Shown piece by piece: positions 14,932-29,251 of a stretch of 64,000 bases of DNA (positions are counted from its first letter, which is position 1; every line of letters begins with the position of its first letter). The notes beneath the pieces are model-generated. The model made no database searches. It saw only the letters and a program-made list of their open reading frames with translations, and was not told the origin of the DNA. The translations under genes and the position numbers were made by a program. The DNA is from Cacajao melanocephalus (lineage: Eukaryota > Chordata > Mammalia > Primates > Pitheciidae): assembly GCA_963573385.1 (NCBI GenBank), contig CAUYLG010061901.1:31093-95092 (forward strand). Direction: 5' to 3'.

Positions 14932-15984
14932 TGTGAAATTCTTTTTAAAAGACTCTCAGTCCATCTCAGGTGTTTCGAAGGGTCATGAGGAAAAGGACAG
15001 AACTGTATTGGATCACAGTTTGAGAATTAAAGTTCCTGATGAATTGGGCCCTGGATCAGAAGGAAGGGTGAACTGTGCCCAAAGGGACAAACCCTTGCTT
15101 GAAAATGTGCTCAACTCCCAGGGAGATAGTCGTCAAATGCCTGTGCCTTGTTAGCATTTTGTTTTTATAATGGAACCATTCTCCCACAAGTCTTAAAAAA
15201 TTCAGTGTTTGACCCTAGCTAGAATAAGGGGAGTACAGGCTTGGGCAGAACATTTTAAACTCTGACTGGCAGCACTGTTTACAAACATTCACTTGTGTTG
15301 GCTTTTCGAATTCAGTTAAAAGTATAGTAATCTAGAAAATTACCTCTGGAAATTTTGGGGATCTTGATGTTATTCCGTAGGCTCTGCTGCCACCAAGTGG
15401 ACTGTATATTTCATGTGTTGAGAGACTACTACGAAGCATAAGAGAAGTTGAGTTTGAGGGAAGAAGCTACTGACACCTGTGTCATAAAACCTAGCTTCTT
15501 TGTAGTCATTGGGGGGCAGCAGAGGTCCAAGTGGGTTTAGATGCTGGGTTAGGGGTTGCTTTACATTCTGGCCAGAAGTGGGCGATGTCGAGTTAGGAAC
15601 AAAAGGGCACAGAACCCTGAAGTGGCCCTAGATTTTGTTGCACAGGGGAAGACCGACTGTGCACACAGACCCTTAGGGTTCCCCTTTGTTTTCTTTTTTC
15701 ACTTCGTCAGTTTGAGAGCTTCCTTTTTCGGTTTGTTCTACATCTTTTATTCTCAATGGTGACCTCCCACCAGCAATAAGCTTTAATTTTTTGTTGGTAG
15801 AGGGGCCCATTTAGTTTTTATTTCATTTCCTTTTTGACTTTTCTACCTTATATTGAATTAGGTCCAGCTACTAAATAAGCTCTCCCAAAGGGAACTGTCC
15901 TAAATTTGTAGGAAATCTTCAGAAGTAGGCACATCATAACTTTTTTCAACTCATTTCTCCATTTGGAAGGTGAGATTAATTATA

Positions 15985-16105
15985 TATATTTTATGTGACG
16001 GGGCCTTGCTATGCTGCTCAAGCTGAGAACTCCCTGGGGTCAAATGATCCTCCTGCCTCAGGCTCCCAAGTAGCTGGGCCTATAGGTGTGTCACAGTGTC
16101 TGGCT
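15985..16105 (-). repeat. Diverged Alu monomer
   Basis: A reverse single monomer: GACGGGGCCTTGCTATG, then CCTCAGGCTCCCAAGTAGC, ending at GTGTCTGGC. Confidence 0.75.
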
Positions 16106-16516
16106 CTGAGATTAATTCTTTACCTTTTATTCTTAAAACTTTGAATCTACTTATTTTATTTGCAAAAAAGCACTAACTGATGACTCTCTCTGGTTATTGA
16201 ACTATCTTTGGTCTATTTAAGGCTACCAAATAAAAAAAGAATATCGAAATAGATTTGTGTTTATGAGTTTCATTGCTGCCCTAATTCCTCGGCTTATTTT
16301 CTCCATCCTCCTGGCTTGGATGACTCCTACTCCAAGTGATTCCCACCCCTCAGGTTGCATATGAGCCTCTTCTCCAGGCCCTTAGTCTGCTGCCTACTTC
16401 CAGTGCTGTACCACATTGTTATGAAACTGTTCATCCACTTTCTTCTGTCTCCCACTGGACTCTGAACTGTGAACAGTCACAATGCCTGTTAGTTAAATGA
16501 GTGTATGAATGAATAA

Positions 16517-16807
<291 letters not shown>

Positions 16808-16951
16808 GATTAAACCGTTTTTAACTGCAAGAAAAATAATTATGTTATTAGTTACTTGGATGCTAAAACGTGGAAAGTGCTATGAAAGAAAAAAAGCCTC
16901 ATAGGAGAGGCTGTGGGTGGGGAAGAGCATGAGACAAGAAGTCAAAGGAGG

Positions 16952-17267
<316 letters not shown>

Positions 17268-18126
17268 TTAACTATTTGAATGGACAAATAAACTTACCTC
17301 TGAGCCTCAGTTTCAGGATTGGCCTGGATGTTTATCAAAGTCTCTTGCCACTGTTAATGCCTCTCAGCATAATTCTTGATGATTCTTTTGTGTTTGAGGA
17401 GGATTATACTGTTTTTGTGGATCCTCAATTCAGCTTTGCTTTCTTTTTTTCCCTTAATTGTTGCTTTTTATTTATATTTTCAGATTCCCATTATCCATTT
17501 ATAGGAGGTAGAAAGTTAAATGTGATTATTTATAACAAGATGCACATATTTGTATGAGACCTTTTACAAAAATAAACATTTGTAAAATGTCTTATAGTTC
17601 CCACATTAATAGGTTTGCAGGATTTACATACATTCCGCATATACTTTTACATACATCAGCTCATGTGATTCTTCCTGCCTACCCTGTGATGAGGAGGTAG
17701 ACAAATAGTAGTATTTCCATTTTACACCTGAAGTAATTACACCTTGGTGAAACTTGATGTCTCCAGGTCCTGGATCTAATAAGTGACTGAGGGAGAACTG
17801 GGTAACAGACATTTGGACTCTAAACCTTTATATTCCTTCTTGTTATGTTTAGGACTTTCAGATGATGACTTTATATATATATCATGTTAGAGAGTTTTCA
17901 CTAAAAATAGTAAACTTTAAAAAAAAATTTTAAATTTTCATCAGAGCCAACAGACTGGTTGCTTTTCTTTTTTAAATGGGAAAAATTTGGGAGCAATTGA
18001 TAGGAAAGGATGAAGGCAGGCTATCCCAAATGTTTCTGCCTAGTTGGCCATACTTAATATGCCCCAGGAGAAATGGAGGAGAATGCAGGTCAGGAGACCT
18101 GACTTTATCTAGTGAGGGTGATCCTG

Positions 18127-18326
18127 GACCAGCACTGTCCAATAGAGCTTTCTGTACTATGGAAATGTTCAGGGTCTGCACTACCCATTATGGTAACCAG
18201 TAGCCACGTGTGGTTATTGAACATTTGAAATGTGACTAACGGACTGAGCAATTGAATTTTTAATTTAATTTTGACTAAATTTAAATAATCACCTGTGGCT
18301 AGTGGCTGTGGTGTTGGACAGCACAG
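18127..18326. repeat. hAT-type non-autonomous DNA transposon
   Basis: The ends CACTGTCCAATAGAG and TTGGACAGCACAG are inverted relatives, and the interior has AGTAGCCACGTGTGG and GGCTAGTGGCTGTGG. This is a common old mammalian hAT MITE, but I am not sure of its family name. A related copy lies near 40.05 kb. Confidence 0.7.
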
Positions 18327-19269
18327 TTCTGGACAAATTTGTCAACACTATCAGGTTACGGTTTTCTCGTCTCTGTAATGAGAGGATTAGACAAGGATCT
18401 CTAAAACTCCCTTTCATTTTTTAGAAATGTACAGTCTGTGCCTCCTAAAACTATAGTGATTCAAATTGGGCTGTGAACCTAGAATTTCTGCAGATTGGTT
18501 TTTGATATACATTATTATTTCTAATTGCAGTTTTAATTGGGTGACTAGGATCCAGGATGAGATGAATTTGAAGGAAAATCAGTATTTGAACATATCTGCC
18601 CAGTGCTAGTGTCTGAATAGAGATATTGCTGGAAAAGAATACAGATTCCAAATAGAAATGACCGTGGCTGGCATTATCTTTTCTATCTATACAGAGTCAT
18701 TATTTTTAACAGTTCTTTGTGTTATGCTTGCTTTCTTTTAAGATGATTAGAACAAACTGATTAAATGGCACTGTCTTTTCTGCCCAGGTGAAATAGACTG
18801 AAGTCACGCTAACTTTTCTCAGTAGGTGTCTACCATTTTGCATGTCTTGATATCAGGGGAGGAGATTTTATTAGTCAGTTTTCTGAAACCTTTATGCCCT
18901 CGTTAACAGTTGAAACCATTCTTCCTAGCTGTTTAATAGTCAATTGTGTGAGCTAACATTTCAAAGAATCCTAGAACCTCTGCTTTTAGAGTAGTGTCTG
19001 GTAAATACATCTGCTTTAAAAGAGGGAAGCAGATCTTTGTAAATAGGATTTTCTGAAAATCACTATCAAAGAGACTTGCTTTCATGAGTCAATTTTTGCC
19101 TTTCATGTGGATTGGCGTCAGCATCTTAGATTTAAATGTTTTAATATCATAAAATCTTGAAACTTTGGTTTTGTACTAAACTAGGATTTCTTTTATATTT
19201 CTGAAAGTGTCAAGGCTTTGTTCACTGAAAATGGCTTTACACTCTAGTCCTCTCTCAACTTGGCCATTA

Positions 19270-19586
<317 letters not shown>

Positions 19587-20000
19587 CCCAAAACTGTAAT
19601 GTTATATTGGTTCATAGTCTATTGCCAGAGAGTTTGCTTTAAGAAGTTTGTTGGAGTAAATAGATGAGATTGAATAGGTCTGTTTGGTTTTGTTTGGCAC
19701 TATGAGCACCTTTTGCTACCTGTTACTGCTTTTTCTTTTACATTTTACAATTCCACTGATTTCAGGAATGGTATGCAGTTATGTAACGTTTCTCTAAATA
19801 CCATTGTTAGTGAAATAAAAGCATTCTGGCTGAGAGTCTAATCTCTCCTTTAAGCTCTGATACCAGAATCTCTAGGTTACTTACTTAACCCAATATACCA
19901 AATAAAGTAATGCCCTTTTACCTACTGGGGCAGCCCAGTTCTTCTGAAAGGTAGTATTTCCCAGCTTTTTTTGAGTCATGGCACACATAGGAGATTATAG

Positions 20001-20302
<302 letters not shown>

Positions 20303-21105
20303 GATAACAGTATTTTTATGGCACACTGGGAAAATCAGTTGCTTATGGCTGGAGACATTGGAGCCCCTAGGGCCAGATATCAATTTCTGACCAGACACCT
20401 GCTGGAGTCCAGTAGGTGGGAAGCTTGTGCTTTGAGGGACTAAAGGAAGCCTGTATCTTTTGGTGAGGGTTCTACCTCACAACTTAGAAACCTCAGGTCA
20501 ATTTGGTTCTAGCAGCAATGTAGCCACTTCTGTTGGGGTTATTCTTTCTTCACCTTTTACTTGCCAAAAGTAAACTTATCTTTAAATGAAAACTAAATTA
20601 TTTCCTGTATTTTGGTCCTTTGTTATAGCTGAGATTGGGAATTTTTCTTTATTTTCTTTCTTGACTCCTTACTCCTATCCTACCTCCCCTCCAATGGGAA
20701 TCTGTGCTTTATAAGCGTTTTTGAATCAGAAAAGCTCTTTAGGCTAAACTACAACCCTCTCACCTCAAAGAATTTGTGGGCCAGGGAAGTCAGAGTGACT
20801 TACGTGAAGTCCTGGAGCTAATTAATGGTAGAGCTGGGGTTAGAACACACGTCTCCCAGTTCCTAGCCAGTTTTGCCTTGGCGTGCTTGAAATTCAGTTT
20901 TGAACATTAATTTGTCTGGATACTACTCCCATAGAATGTTCTGTGAAAAATACTTGCTTCTTTCCAGTTTTTCTTGGCCTGGTTTAAATATTGTCCTGAG
21001 TTTAGGAACTCCATAACTGTCTTGTGGGTTAGATTTTAGATTGAAGGATTTGGGGCCCTGTCTGGAGTATCATAAGACTTTTAATCTTTGTTTTTTTTCT
21101 TTTAG

Positions 21106-21328
21106 GTTCACTCTTTGAATTTCCTGGATAAGAGTTCTAGAGATGGCAGCTTGTTGGGCACATGGATTTTCTTCAGATGTGCACTTAACTCTGATTTTTA
21201 TGCAGGAGAAAAACCGAGAGTTCACTCTGTAGCAGAACAACTTTGTAACAAACATTTATTAATCCAACCTCTGCCTTTCATTAAATGTAACCTTTTGCCT
21301 TTGAAATTAAAGAACTCCATGCCACTCC
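21106..21328 (+). other. DAD1: DAD1 final exon (3' UTR) and poly(A) signals
   Basis: This non-coding exon follows TTCTTTTAG and matches the known end of DAD1 mRNA (text around AAAGAACTCCATGCCACTCC). ATTAAA hexamers lie at 21280-21285 and 21306-21311. The second is the likelier signal, so cleavage should fall about 15-25 nt later. The exact end is an estimate. Confidence 0.88.
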
Positions 21329-22051
21329 TCCTTATGTGTCTGGCTCTTTTTTGGTATCAATCCTTTTTTTCCCTTCAGTCCTAGTGCTGAACTCTTTATC
21401 AGTTGGTAACTTACAGCTGTGAACCTACCTTGTTGTTTTCACTAAGTGTATTTGAAGTTAATGGCAAAAGGCAATGCTGACAACCCTAGGAAATGGCAGT
21501 CCTTTGTCTTCTTCCTGGAGTAGGTATTCCTTTGCTAATCCTTCGATTGTTACAGTTGTTACAGGTGCTTCCACTCTTATGACAGTGCATTCCTGGGACT
21601 GCATCATGAAGCACTTTGCTAGATATTGAACTAAGTATGTGCTTCCACATTTACACCTGTTTCAACATATTTTAGTGGTAAAAGTGAAATATGCTTCTCT
21701 TAGGCAATGTAAACAGAGTGTGAAAAATGGGGGTTATGTATTTGTTGACTTATACAATATTCTCCAAAGCACCTTCACAAATATTCTCTCATTTTATTGC
21801 AATTATCTTAGGCATTCCTGTCGTTGTTAGTTAGGTGAGGAAATTGAAACTCAGATTTGTGACTTGCTTAATATCAGAGTTCATGACAAATCTTAGGTGG
21901 AACGTAGGTCTGCTGGCTGAAGTCTGGGCATATCAATGTGTGTCATGCTGGCAGCCCTGTTTCCATCTTGGGTGCTGTCGGATTGCTATACATGGAGTGT
22001 TAGCTATGTTGAGAATTCCACTAAAATTTAGCCGACTACTGAGAATGATGA

Positions 22052-22436
22052 TGAGTTGTGAGCTTCTCCAAATTGGCTGCACATTAGCATCACTTGGGGA
22101 AGGTAAAAAGAAAATCCCAATGTCCAGGCCACACCCCATGCCAATTAAGTAAAAATCTCTTGTTGGGGTGGCATCTGCGTTTGTAGAGCTACCCAGGTGA
22201 TTCCAGTGCACAGCAAATTGGAGAAACACTGCTCTGGAATCTTGTTCCTCAAAATGTAATCATTGACTACCAGTATTGGCATCGCCTGGGAGCACAGGCC
22301 TCACCCCAAACCTACAGAAGTAGAATCTTCACTTTAACAAGGTGATTTATGTGCACATTAGGGTTTGCGAAACCCTGATCTACAGCAGTTGTGCTCAAAT
22401 TTTGGTGTGTCTCAAGATAACCTGGGTACTTGGGGA
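22052..22436 (+). repeat. Cluster of MER5A/B-like hAT elements
   Basis: Three consecutive same-direction copies are visible. The first runs 22052-22236 (CTCCAAATTGGCTGCACATTA core to GGAGAAACACTGCT). The second is about 22245-22380 (TTCCTCAAAATGTAATC to GGTTTGCGAAACCCTG). The third is truncated, about 22383-22436 (TGTGCTCAAATTTTGGTGTG). All are old Charlie-group MITEs. Confidence 0.7.
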
Positions 22437-23126
22437 AAAGCTTGGGCCTATATGTTCCTTATTAGCTTTCTGGCCAACTGAGCTCAAGAGTCAGCAAGCT
22501 TTTCCTTAAACAAATGGGTATGGCTGTGTTCCACTGTCACTTTATGAAGATTGGTTGTGGGTATGTGGGTCGTGGTTTGCCATTCCTAAGTGATAACTAG
22601 TTCACTGAGGTTATGATTGAGCAGTTTAATCTGTTTTAAAACTTACATACAGATGTTACAGTCCTTTATCAGGAGTCTTCTGGATAATTTTTAGTCTAGA
22701 GAAATTGGAATTTTGAATAAGAAAAGCATCTGAGCTTTGAGACATGGGTTGAAAACTGGGATAATAGTAATTTTATGAAGGAAGATATTGTAATTTCAGA
22801 CTCTAATATACAGGTTCTGCTTAGTTTTTCACGATGACCTTGAGATACATGGGACAGGTATTAAATTCCCATTTATCAGATCAGCTGTTGTCTTGAGGTT
22901 GTGATTTACCCAAACCAATTACCATCAACGGGAAACATTTTTCTTTGGTGTGTCTTTTCAATATTTGCTTCAGGACTAAAACCTACAAACTGCTTTTGGA
23001 GTCTTGGGTTTAGGTTTAGTTAAAGGCTCATTATAGATAACTCCTGTTTTTATGCTTCTGTTGACTTGCTTTGTGGTTCTCAACTTCATATGTACTGAAG
23101 AAATTAGCTGTGGACCTGTGAAAAGC

Positions 23127-23175
23127 TGCTGCACTCCAGCCTGGGCAATAGAGCAAGACCCTGTTTCAAACTTAA
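23127..23175 (+). repeat. Alu 3' end fragment
   Basis: Only the terminal CTGCACTCCAGCCTGGGCAA part of an Alu remains, followed by a C-rich run. Confidence 0.75.
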
Positions 23176-23180
23176 AGACA

Positions 23181-23206
23181 CCCCCCCCACCCCCCGCCCC
23201 CCGCCA
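23181..23206. repeat. C-rich tract (G-quadruplex potential on - strand)
   Basis: Runs of 8, 6 and 6 C separated by single bases, then CGCC. The - strand therefore has consecutive G-runs able to fold as a quadruplex. Confidence 0.7.
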
Positions 23207-26200
23207 GTCCCATTGAGTTTTCTGATTCTTAGATGTTTTTTCAGCTGAAGTATGTTGAAGGAGTTGATTTTGAGTACTACTGCGTGGAGAGTGAAGTAGA
23301 CCCTAGCATTTCCAGCTTCCCCTACCTCAACACCTCTATGGGGTGGTTTATTTTTATTTCCTGTGCTCTTTTGTGGGGCCGGAAGCCGTTTACCACAAAC
23401 ACTGTGCGAAGTCTATTCCTTGCCCTTCTTTGCAGTGGTGGGAAGCCCAGCCCTGAGCACCCCTGCCCACACATTTCCTGGCCACGATCACATGGAAACC
23501 TTCCTTCTTGTTTTCTTCTCTTAGCAGCCTATACCTTCGCCCTCTTGTGATCACATCCTTTCATGTTGGGCTTCAAAACATTTTTTTTTGTGATGGCTGG
23601 AAAATACTTGGGGAGGTCACAGAGGCGTGCTCCCTGGTGTTGGGAGGCCGGGGAGCTTGTGTACAAACTTAGTGGGAGACTACTGCTCTCCTGTCTTGCT
23701 GGGTTGCAGCTCTGCGCTCTAGGAGTCTATAATAAAAGTTTGAGTGTGAAACAACTTAACTACAGTTAATTTAAAAGTTTTTAACAAATATAAAAAATGT
23801 TTCTCCTGTGGGAGAAAACAATTTCTAGAGCAAGGATCTTAGAGGAGGGAGTAGGAAAAAAATGGAAGTTTGTGAAGGACTAAAATTATTTTATTTGCTT
23901 ACATTGAATTTATAGGTAGGTCCAAGTTCTGTCAATGGGATTAAAAAAAAGTATTTTCAAACCACCAGAGAAGCAGTCTGGTGTTGTGGAAAAAACTTTG
24001 AAAGTGTTGATTCAAGCACTTGTTCTGGCACTTACTGTTGACCTTTTGTCTCTAAAATTTAGCAAATAATTACCCAGGCTCTGTGCTAGGTAGTGCATAG
24101 GATTAGAAAAGATAAGACACAGCCCTTCCTGTCCAGGAGTGAGTGAGCAGGGACCACATGTCTGTCATACTATCAAGTACCTTCCTGTTACGTTTCCCTA
24201 CCATTGCATGAAGTAGGTGGGTGGCATTCTTATTTTCCTGATGAGGAAATGGAGACTCAGTTAGCAAGTGTTACATTTGAATCTTATTTCTGTCTAGTTG
24301 AAAGCCTTTTGAGTTAGGCTTTGAATGAGATAAATCATAAAATAAGCATAAGGATAATAATACTTCATACTGTTGTTATCCCAACAAAATGTAAGTGAAA
24401 ATATCTTGTTAGTGTAATTGCTCTACATATGTTATCATTCCTTTCAGCGCTTATCAGCAGCTCTGAGGATTCCATTACACACTGCTTTTCTCCCTCAGCT
24501 GCACATCCATTTCACTGACTTTCAGCTAAAGGACTAGGGTGGCCAATGGCAGGCTTGGCTATTCCTGGGAGAAGGGGAGAGACCTCCCTAGGAGCCCCCT
24601 TTGAGGTCTGCTGTTCAGGCCTGTTAAATCCCAGGGATAAACAACTTTGATTTTAGCTTTTAATTGAAATTTTCCCACGTGTGCATATACACACACGTCA
24701 AGAGGCTAACAAGCTCTCATATGGCTAGCCTCCCATCAGCTGCAACGATGATCAACATTTAACTCCAATCTAGTGTTGGGGTATAAATAAGAGACATCTG
24801 ATGGTAGAGCTCATTCTTTCTGTTTTTCCTTTAAATTTTTGCTCACCATGTGCTAGGTGCTACGGAAGTGATCAGAACGGACAAGGTGCCTCACTTTCTG
24901 AGCGTTAAATTCCAGTAGGGAAGAGAGCCAAATGATTACATAATGGAATAATTTTGTTGTGAGTGGAGTGAAGGAAAGAAATAGTTAACAATACAACGTG
25001 AGGCCCCTGGGGAGGGAGCTGCTTAAAGAGCGGTCCGGTCCGGAAGGACCTCTCTGACCAGGTGACCTTTAGGCTGAGATCTGACAGCGGACAAAGAGCC
25101 AAGGAACCAGCCATGGGGAGTGTGTCTGGATATTATGTTCGTTATCTGCATTGCCATATGCTTGAGTAGTGGGTAAGTATTGCCTCAAGAGGCCACCAAC
25201 ATCAAACATTTATTGACGGAGTGCCTCCTAACGGTACAGAGCTCTGCCTTGCTGTTCTAATCTCATTCTGAAGGGGTCAAATCCATGCAGGCAAAGTCAG
25301 GAAGAGGGAAGGGCCACGGAGGCAGAAAACAAGACACTAGTCTTGGGGGGCCCTCAGAATGCCAGTCAGTTCGTGCTCCTTCCTCGGATGGCTGAATCTG
25401 GAACCACTTGGTACTTCTGAGTCCACAGTGGTTGGTGGAAAGCCTGGGATCCGAGTCTGGTGGGGATTGGGGCCTAGTTCACTGTGATTCTCTGCAAGCC
25501 GCTCCATGTGCCTTCTCATTTGTAAAAGGGGAGAGAATACTCTGCCTACCACTTGGGTTTATCGTTCTCATCAAAAGAGGTGATGTTTGCTTTGGTGTTG
25601 TACAGATGCAGGATATTGTTAATCAAGAGTCAAGGATGTCGTTCCACCCATGTCCGTTGATAAACCACTGGAATAACTTGGGTCAGCAAGGATAAGGTGG
25701 ATACCTTCGAGGTTGATAAAAATAGTATCTTGCAGTCTCCACTGGAAAGAAATCCCTTTTAAGGTTAACCTACTTTCCTCCCATCAAGGCTGGAAGCATG
25801 AAATGGAGACCAGGTGCTCCCCATTATGTAAACCCTATTCCTTTACCTGGACTCTCCTAGGTCCTGCCAGCATTGTCTTCTTACGTTCATATGCTCTTCC
25901 TCCACTATTTTCCTTTTGTTGTTGCTAAATTTTATGTGGGTGGTTCAGGGGAAGTGTACACTGGCACTCTTTCCCACTAGTCAGTGGAATTTTAGGAAGG
26001 CTTTGAAGATGGGAAGGATCCCTCCCTCGGATGCTATCGCCTTTGGAATGGGAACATGCCCACATTTCCAGAGCGAACAGACACTGGACTCCTCTCTTCT
26101 CAAAGCTGGTGAAACCCTCCTGAATGATGTGGGGTGTTCTGGCCTGTGAGGCGATGGCTGCCTGCAGAACCTGCCTGCTGGAGGGCGCTGCAGAGGACTG

Positions 26201-26267
26201 GCTCCGTGCTTTCAGATGTATCCTGCCAGGGGCTCCTTCTGAAAGCAGGGAAGCCCCCAGAGGGTGA

Positions 26268-26600
<333 letters not shown>

Positions 26601-26619
26601 GATATCAGCCTTTTTAGCT

Positions 26620-26960
26620 GTGATGTGGTGAAGAGAGCCAGGGAGGCCGTGAGTACTGTGAGGCCAGAAGTGTTGGCTTCTGTGAGAAACTCCGCCCAGC
26701 CCGACCACTGCCTCCAGGCCCTGTCATTTTCCCTCCATCACGCGGCCGGAAGCCGGAAGCAGGAGGCAGAAGCTGCGGAGGGAGAGACAAAATCATGGTG
26801 TAACAAGAAGCTCCTGAGGCCGGAGTGAACGGAGAGGTGGCCACACACCATGAGAAACACCAGCGCTCCGGCGGGGCCCGGGGACTTCTGAGCTTTACTG
26901 GGCTGCCTGAAGCCGCAGCCAGCCCACTTTTCCCTCAGCATGGCGGTGCCACCATCTGGT
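26620..26960. promoter_or_regulatory. GC-rich patch with tandem ETS motifs
   Basis: This is a locally GC-rich, CpG-containing stretch between an Alu and microsatellites. It has CTCCGCCCAGCCC at 26690, a GCGGCCGGAAGCCGGAAG block near 26742-26759 with two CCGGAAG ETS-type sites 7 bp apart, and GGCGGGGCCCGGGG at 26871. It looks like a promoter or hypersensitive element inside the locus control region. No transcript is evident from sequence. Confidence 0.4.
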
Positions 26961-27351
26961 CCAGCCCAACCCATCTTGCTAGTCTGCGTAGTCTGTGGCA
27001 TTCCAACTTCACATTTGCATCGGGATTTGTTTCCTAAGCATTCCACACACATTATTGCTTTCAATATTTATTGCTTTCAAGCCCTTCAACACTGGCAACA
27101 GGTGGGCAGGTATTCTTATCTCCATGTGAATAATAACACATGGGGACTCAGAAAAAGTAAAGGCCCAGGAGAGAAGGCTAGTGAGGGGCAGTGACGCTTA
27201 GGGACAAACAACTGGTTCTCTTGCCTCTTGCCTGAGGACTCCTGCCTGAGGATAATATAATAACAAAAGCCTCTATCTTGCCATTTTGGCCATTAACACA
27301 TCTCTTTCATACCCACTACTCACTGGACTGTTAGCTCCTTGAAGACACAAG

Positions 27352-27352
<1 letters not shown>

Positions 27353-27385
<33 letters not shown>
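27353..27385. repeat. (TG)n microsatellite
   Basis: About 16 uninterrupted TG units. Confidence 0.97.
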
Positions 27386-27387
<2 letters not shown>

Positions 27388-27455
27388 TTAATGGGAGCAG
27401 TACTTTCTTGAGATGTAATTTGCATACAAGAAAATGCATTAATGATGCATTTGAG

Positions 27456-27478
27456 ATATATATATATATATATATATA
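27456..27478. repeat. (TA)n microsatellite
   Basis: About 11 uninterrupted AT/TA units. Confidence 0.95.
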
Positions 27479-27742
27479 CTAATATACACCCATGCAGCCA
27501 TTGCCCAAGATAAAGATATAGAATATTTCCACAACTCCTGAAAGTTTCCTTGTGCGCCTTTTCAATCAATCCTTCTATCTCAGAGGCAAACAGTGCCCTA
27601 ATTTCCGTCACCTGTGATGCATTTTGCCTGTTCTTGAACTTCGTCTGTGTGGAGTCATAGTTTGCACAGAGACTGAATCCCCAGAGCATGACACAGTGTC
27701 TGTCATGTGGAGGTATACAATGCCAAAGAAAGCCTAGTTCTT

Positions 27743-28806
27743 TTTATTATTATTATTTTTTATTGTACTTTAGGTTCTAGGGTACATGTGCAGATCAGGT
27801 AGGATTGTTGCATAGGTACACACATGGCAATGTGGTTTGCTGCCTCCATCCCCCCATCACCTACATCTGGAATTTCTCTCCATGTTATGCCTCCCCGACC
27901 TACCCCACACCCCCCGTTGTCCCTTGGTGCCCCCCAACAGACCCCAGTGTGTGATGCTTCCCTCCCTGTGTCCATGTGTTCTCATTGTTCAACACCCGCC
28001 TATGAGTGAGAACATTTGGTGTTTGATTTTCTGTTCTTCTGTCAGTATACTGAGAATGATGGTTTCCAGATTCATCCACGTCCCTGCAAAGGACACGAAC
28101 TCACTATTTTTTATGGCTGCATAGTATTCCATGGTGTATATGTGCCACATTTTCCCTGTCCAGTCTATCACTGATGGGCATTTGGGTTGGTTCCAGGTCT
28201 TTGCTATTGTAAACAGTGCTGCTATGAACATATGTGTGGATGTGTCTTTATAATAGAATGATTTATAATCCTTTGGGTATATACCCAGTAATGGGATTGC
28301 TGGGTCAAATGGAATTTCTATTTCTAAGTCCTTGAGGAAGCGCCACACTGTCTTTCACAATGGTTGAACTAGTTTACACTCCCACCAACAATGTAAAAGT
28401 GTTCCTATTTCTCCACATCCTCTCCAGCATCTGTTGTCTCCAGATTTTTTAATGTTCGCCATTCTAACTGGTGTGAGGTGGTATCTCAATGTGGTTTTGA
28501 TTTGCATTTCTCTAATAATCAGTGATGATGAGCATTTTTTCATGTTTGTTGGCGTCATATATGTCTTCTTTTGAAAAGTGTCTGTTCATATCCTTCTCTC
28601 ACTTTTGAATGGGTTTGTTTTTTTCTTGTAAATCTGTTTTGGCTCTTTGTAGATTTTGGATATTAGCCCTTTGTCAGATGGGTAGATTGCAAAAATTTTT
28701 TCCCATTCTGTTGTTGCCGGTTCACTCTAATGATTGTTTCTTTTGCTGTACAGAAGCTCTGGGTTTAATTAGGTCCCATTTGTCTATTTTGGCTTTTGTT
28801 GCCAAT
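27743..28806 (-). mobile_element. 5'-truncated L1 (simian type)
   Basis: An L1 3' end on the - strand. The region 27989-28348 translates to the ORF2 C-terminus (DPAIPLLGIYPKD, TMEYYAAIKNSEF, ending FSLIGGC and stop), followed by 3' UTR and an A-rich tail (T-rich on +). It is flanked by 16-bp near-identical direct repeats at 27727-27742 and 28807-28822 (13 of 16 match), read as diverged target-site duplications. Only about 1.06 kb was inserted and it cannot mobilise itself. Confidence 0.92.
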
Positions 28807-29251
28807 AGAAAGTGTGGTTCTTAAACTACCTATGAGAGGCAGTTGGTCTCACTGGGAAACTGAGGCTGTGGGTGGTTAGTGACCTGCCAAACGCACGAGT
28901 CTATGAAGTGGTGGACCCCGACGCCAGCCATCCTGATTCCGAATTCAAAGCTTCCTCCCGGCCCCCAGTCTTCCCTCTGTGCTTCCTCCAGGGCTCCGGG
29001 TGCAGATCCTGGACGGGCAGTGCCCCCTGCTGCTGGCCCAGACCCCAGCCCCTCCCCTCCTCTGTGAGGATGTGAAAGGATCACACAGGCCTGGCGCCCA
29101 GCGCAGTGACGGACACAGGACAGGGACGTGTGGGATAAAAGTCACCTGCCCTTTTATTTTCCTAGGAAAAAAGCTTCTCCTAAACTTTGGGGGCTTTCCC
29201 GCTCCAGGATTAACAGACTAATGAAGAAGAGGCCTTTTTGGTGGAGCGCTG

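Noticed and set aside
27273..27689. A 138-codon open frame rich in Thr-His and Tyr-Ile repeats
   Set aside because: Created by translating the TG and TA microsatellites; not a gene.
27989..28348. A 119-codon open frame resembling reverse transcriptase tail
   Set aside because: It is the ORF2 C-terminus of the truncated L1 already listed, not a host gene.
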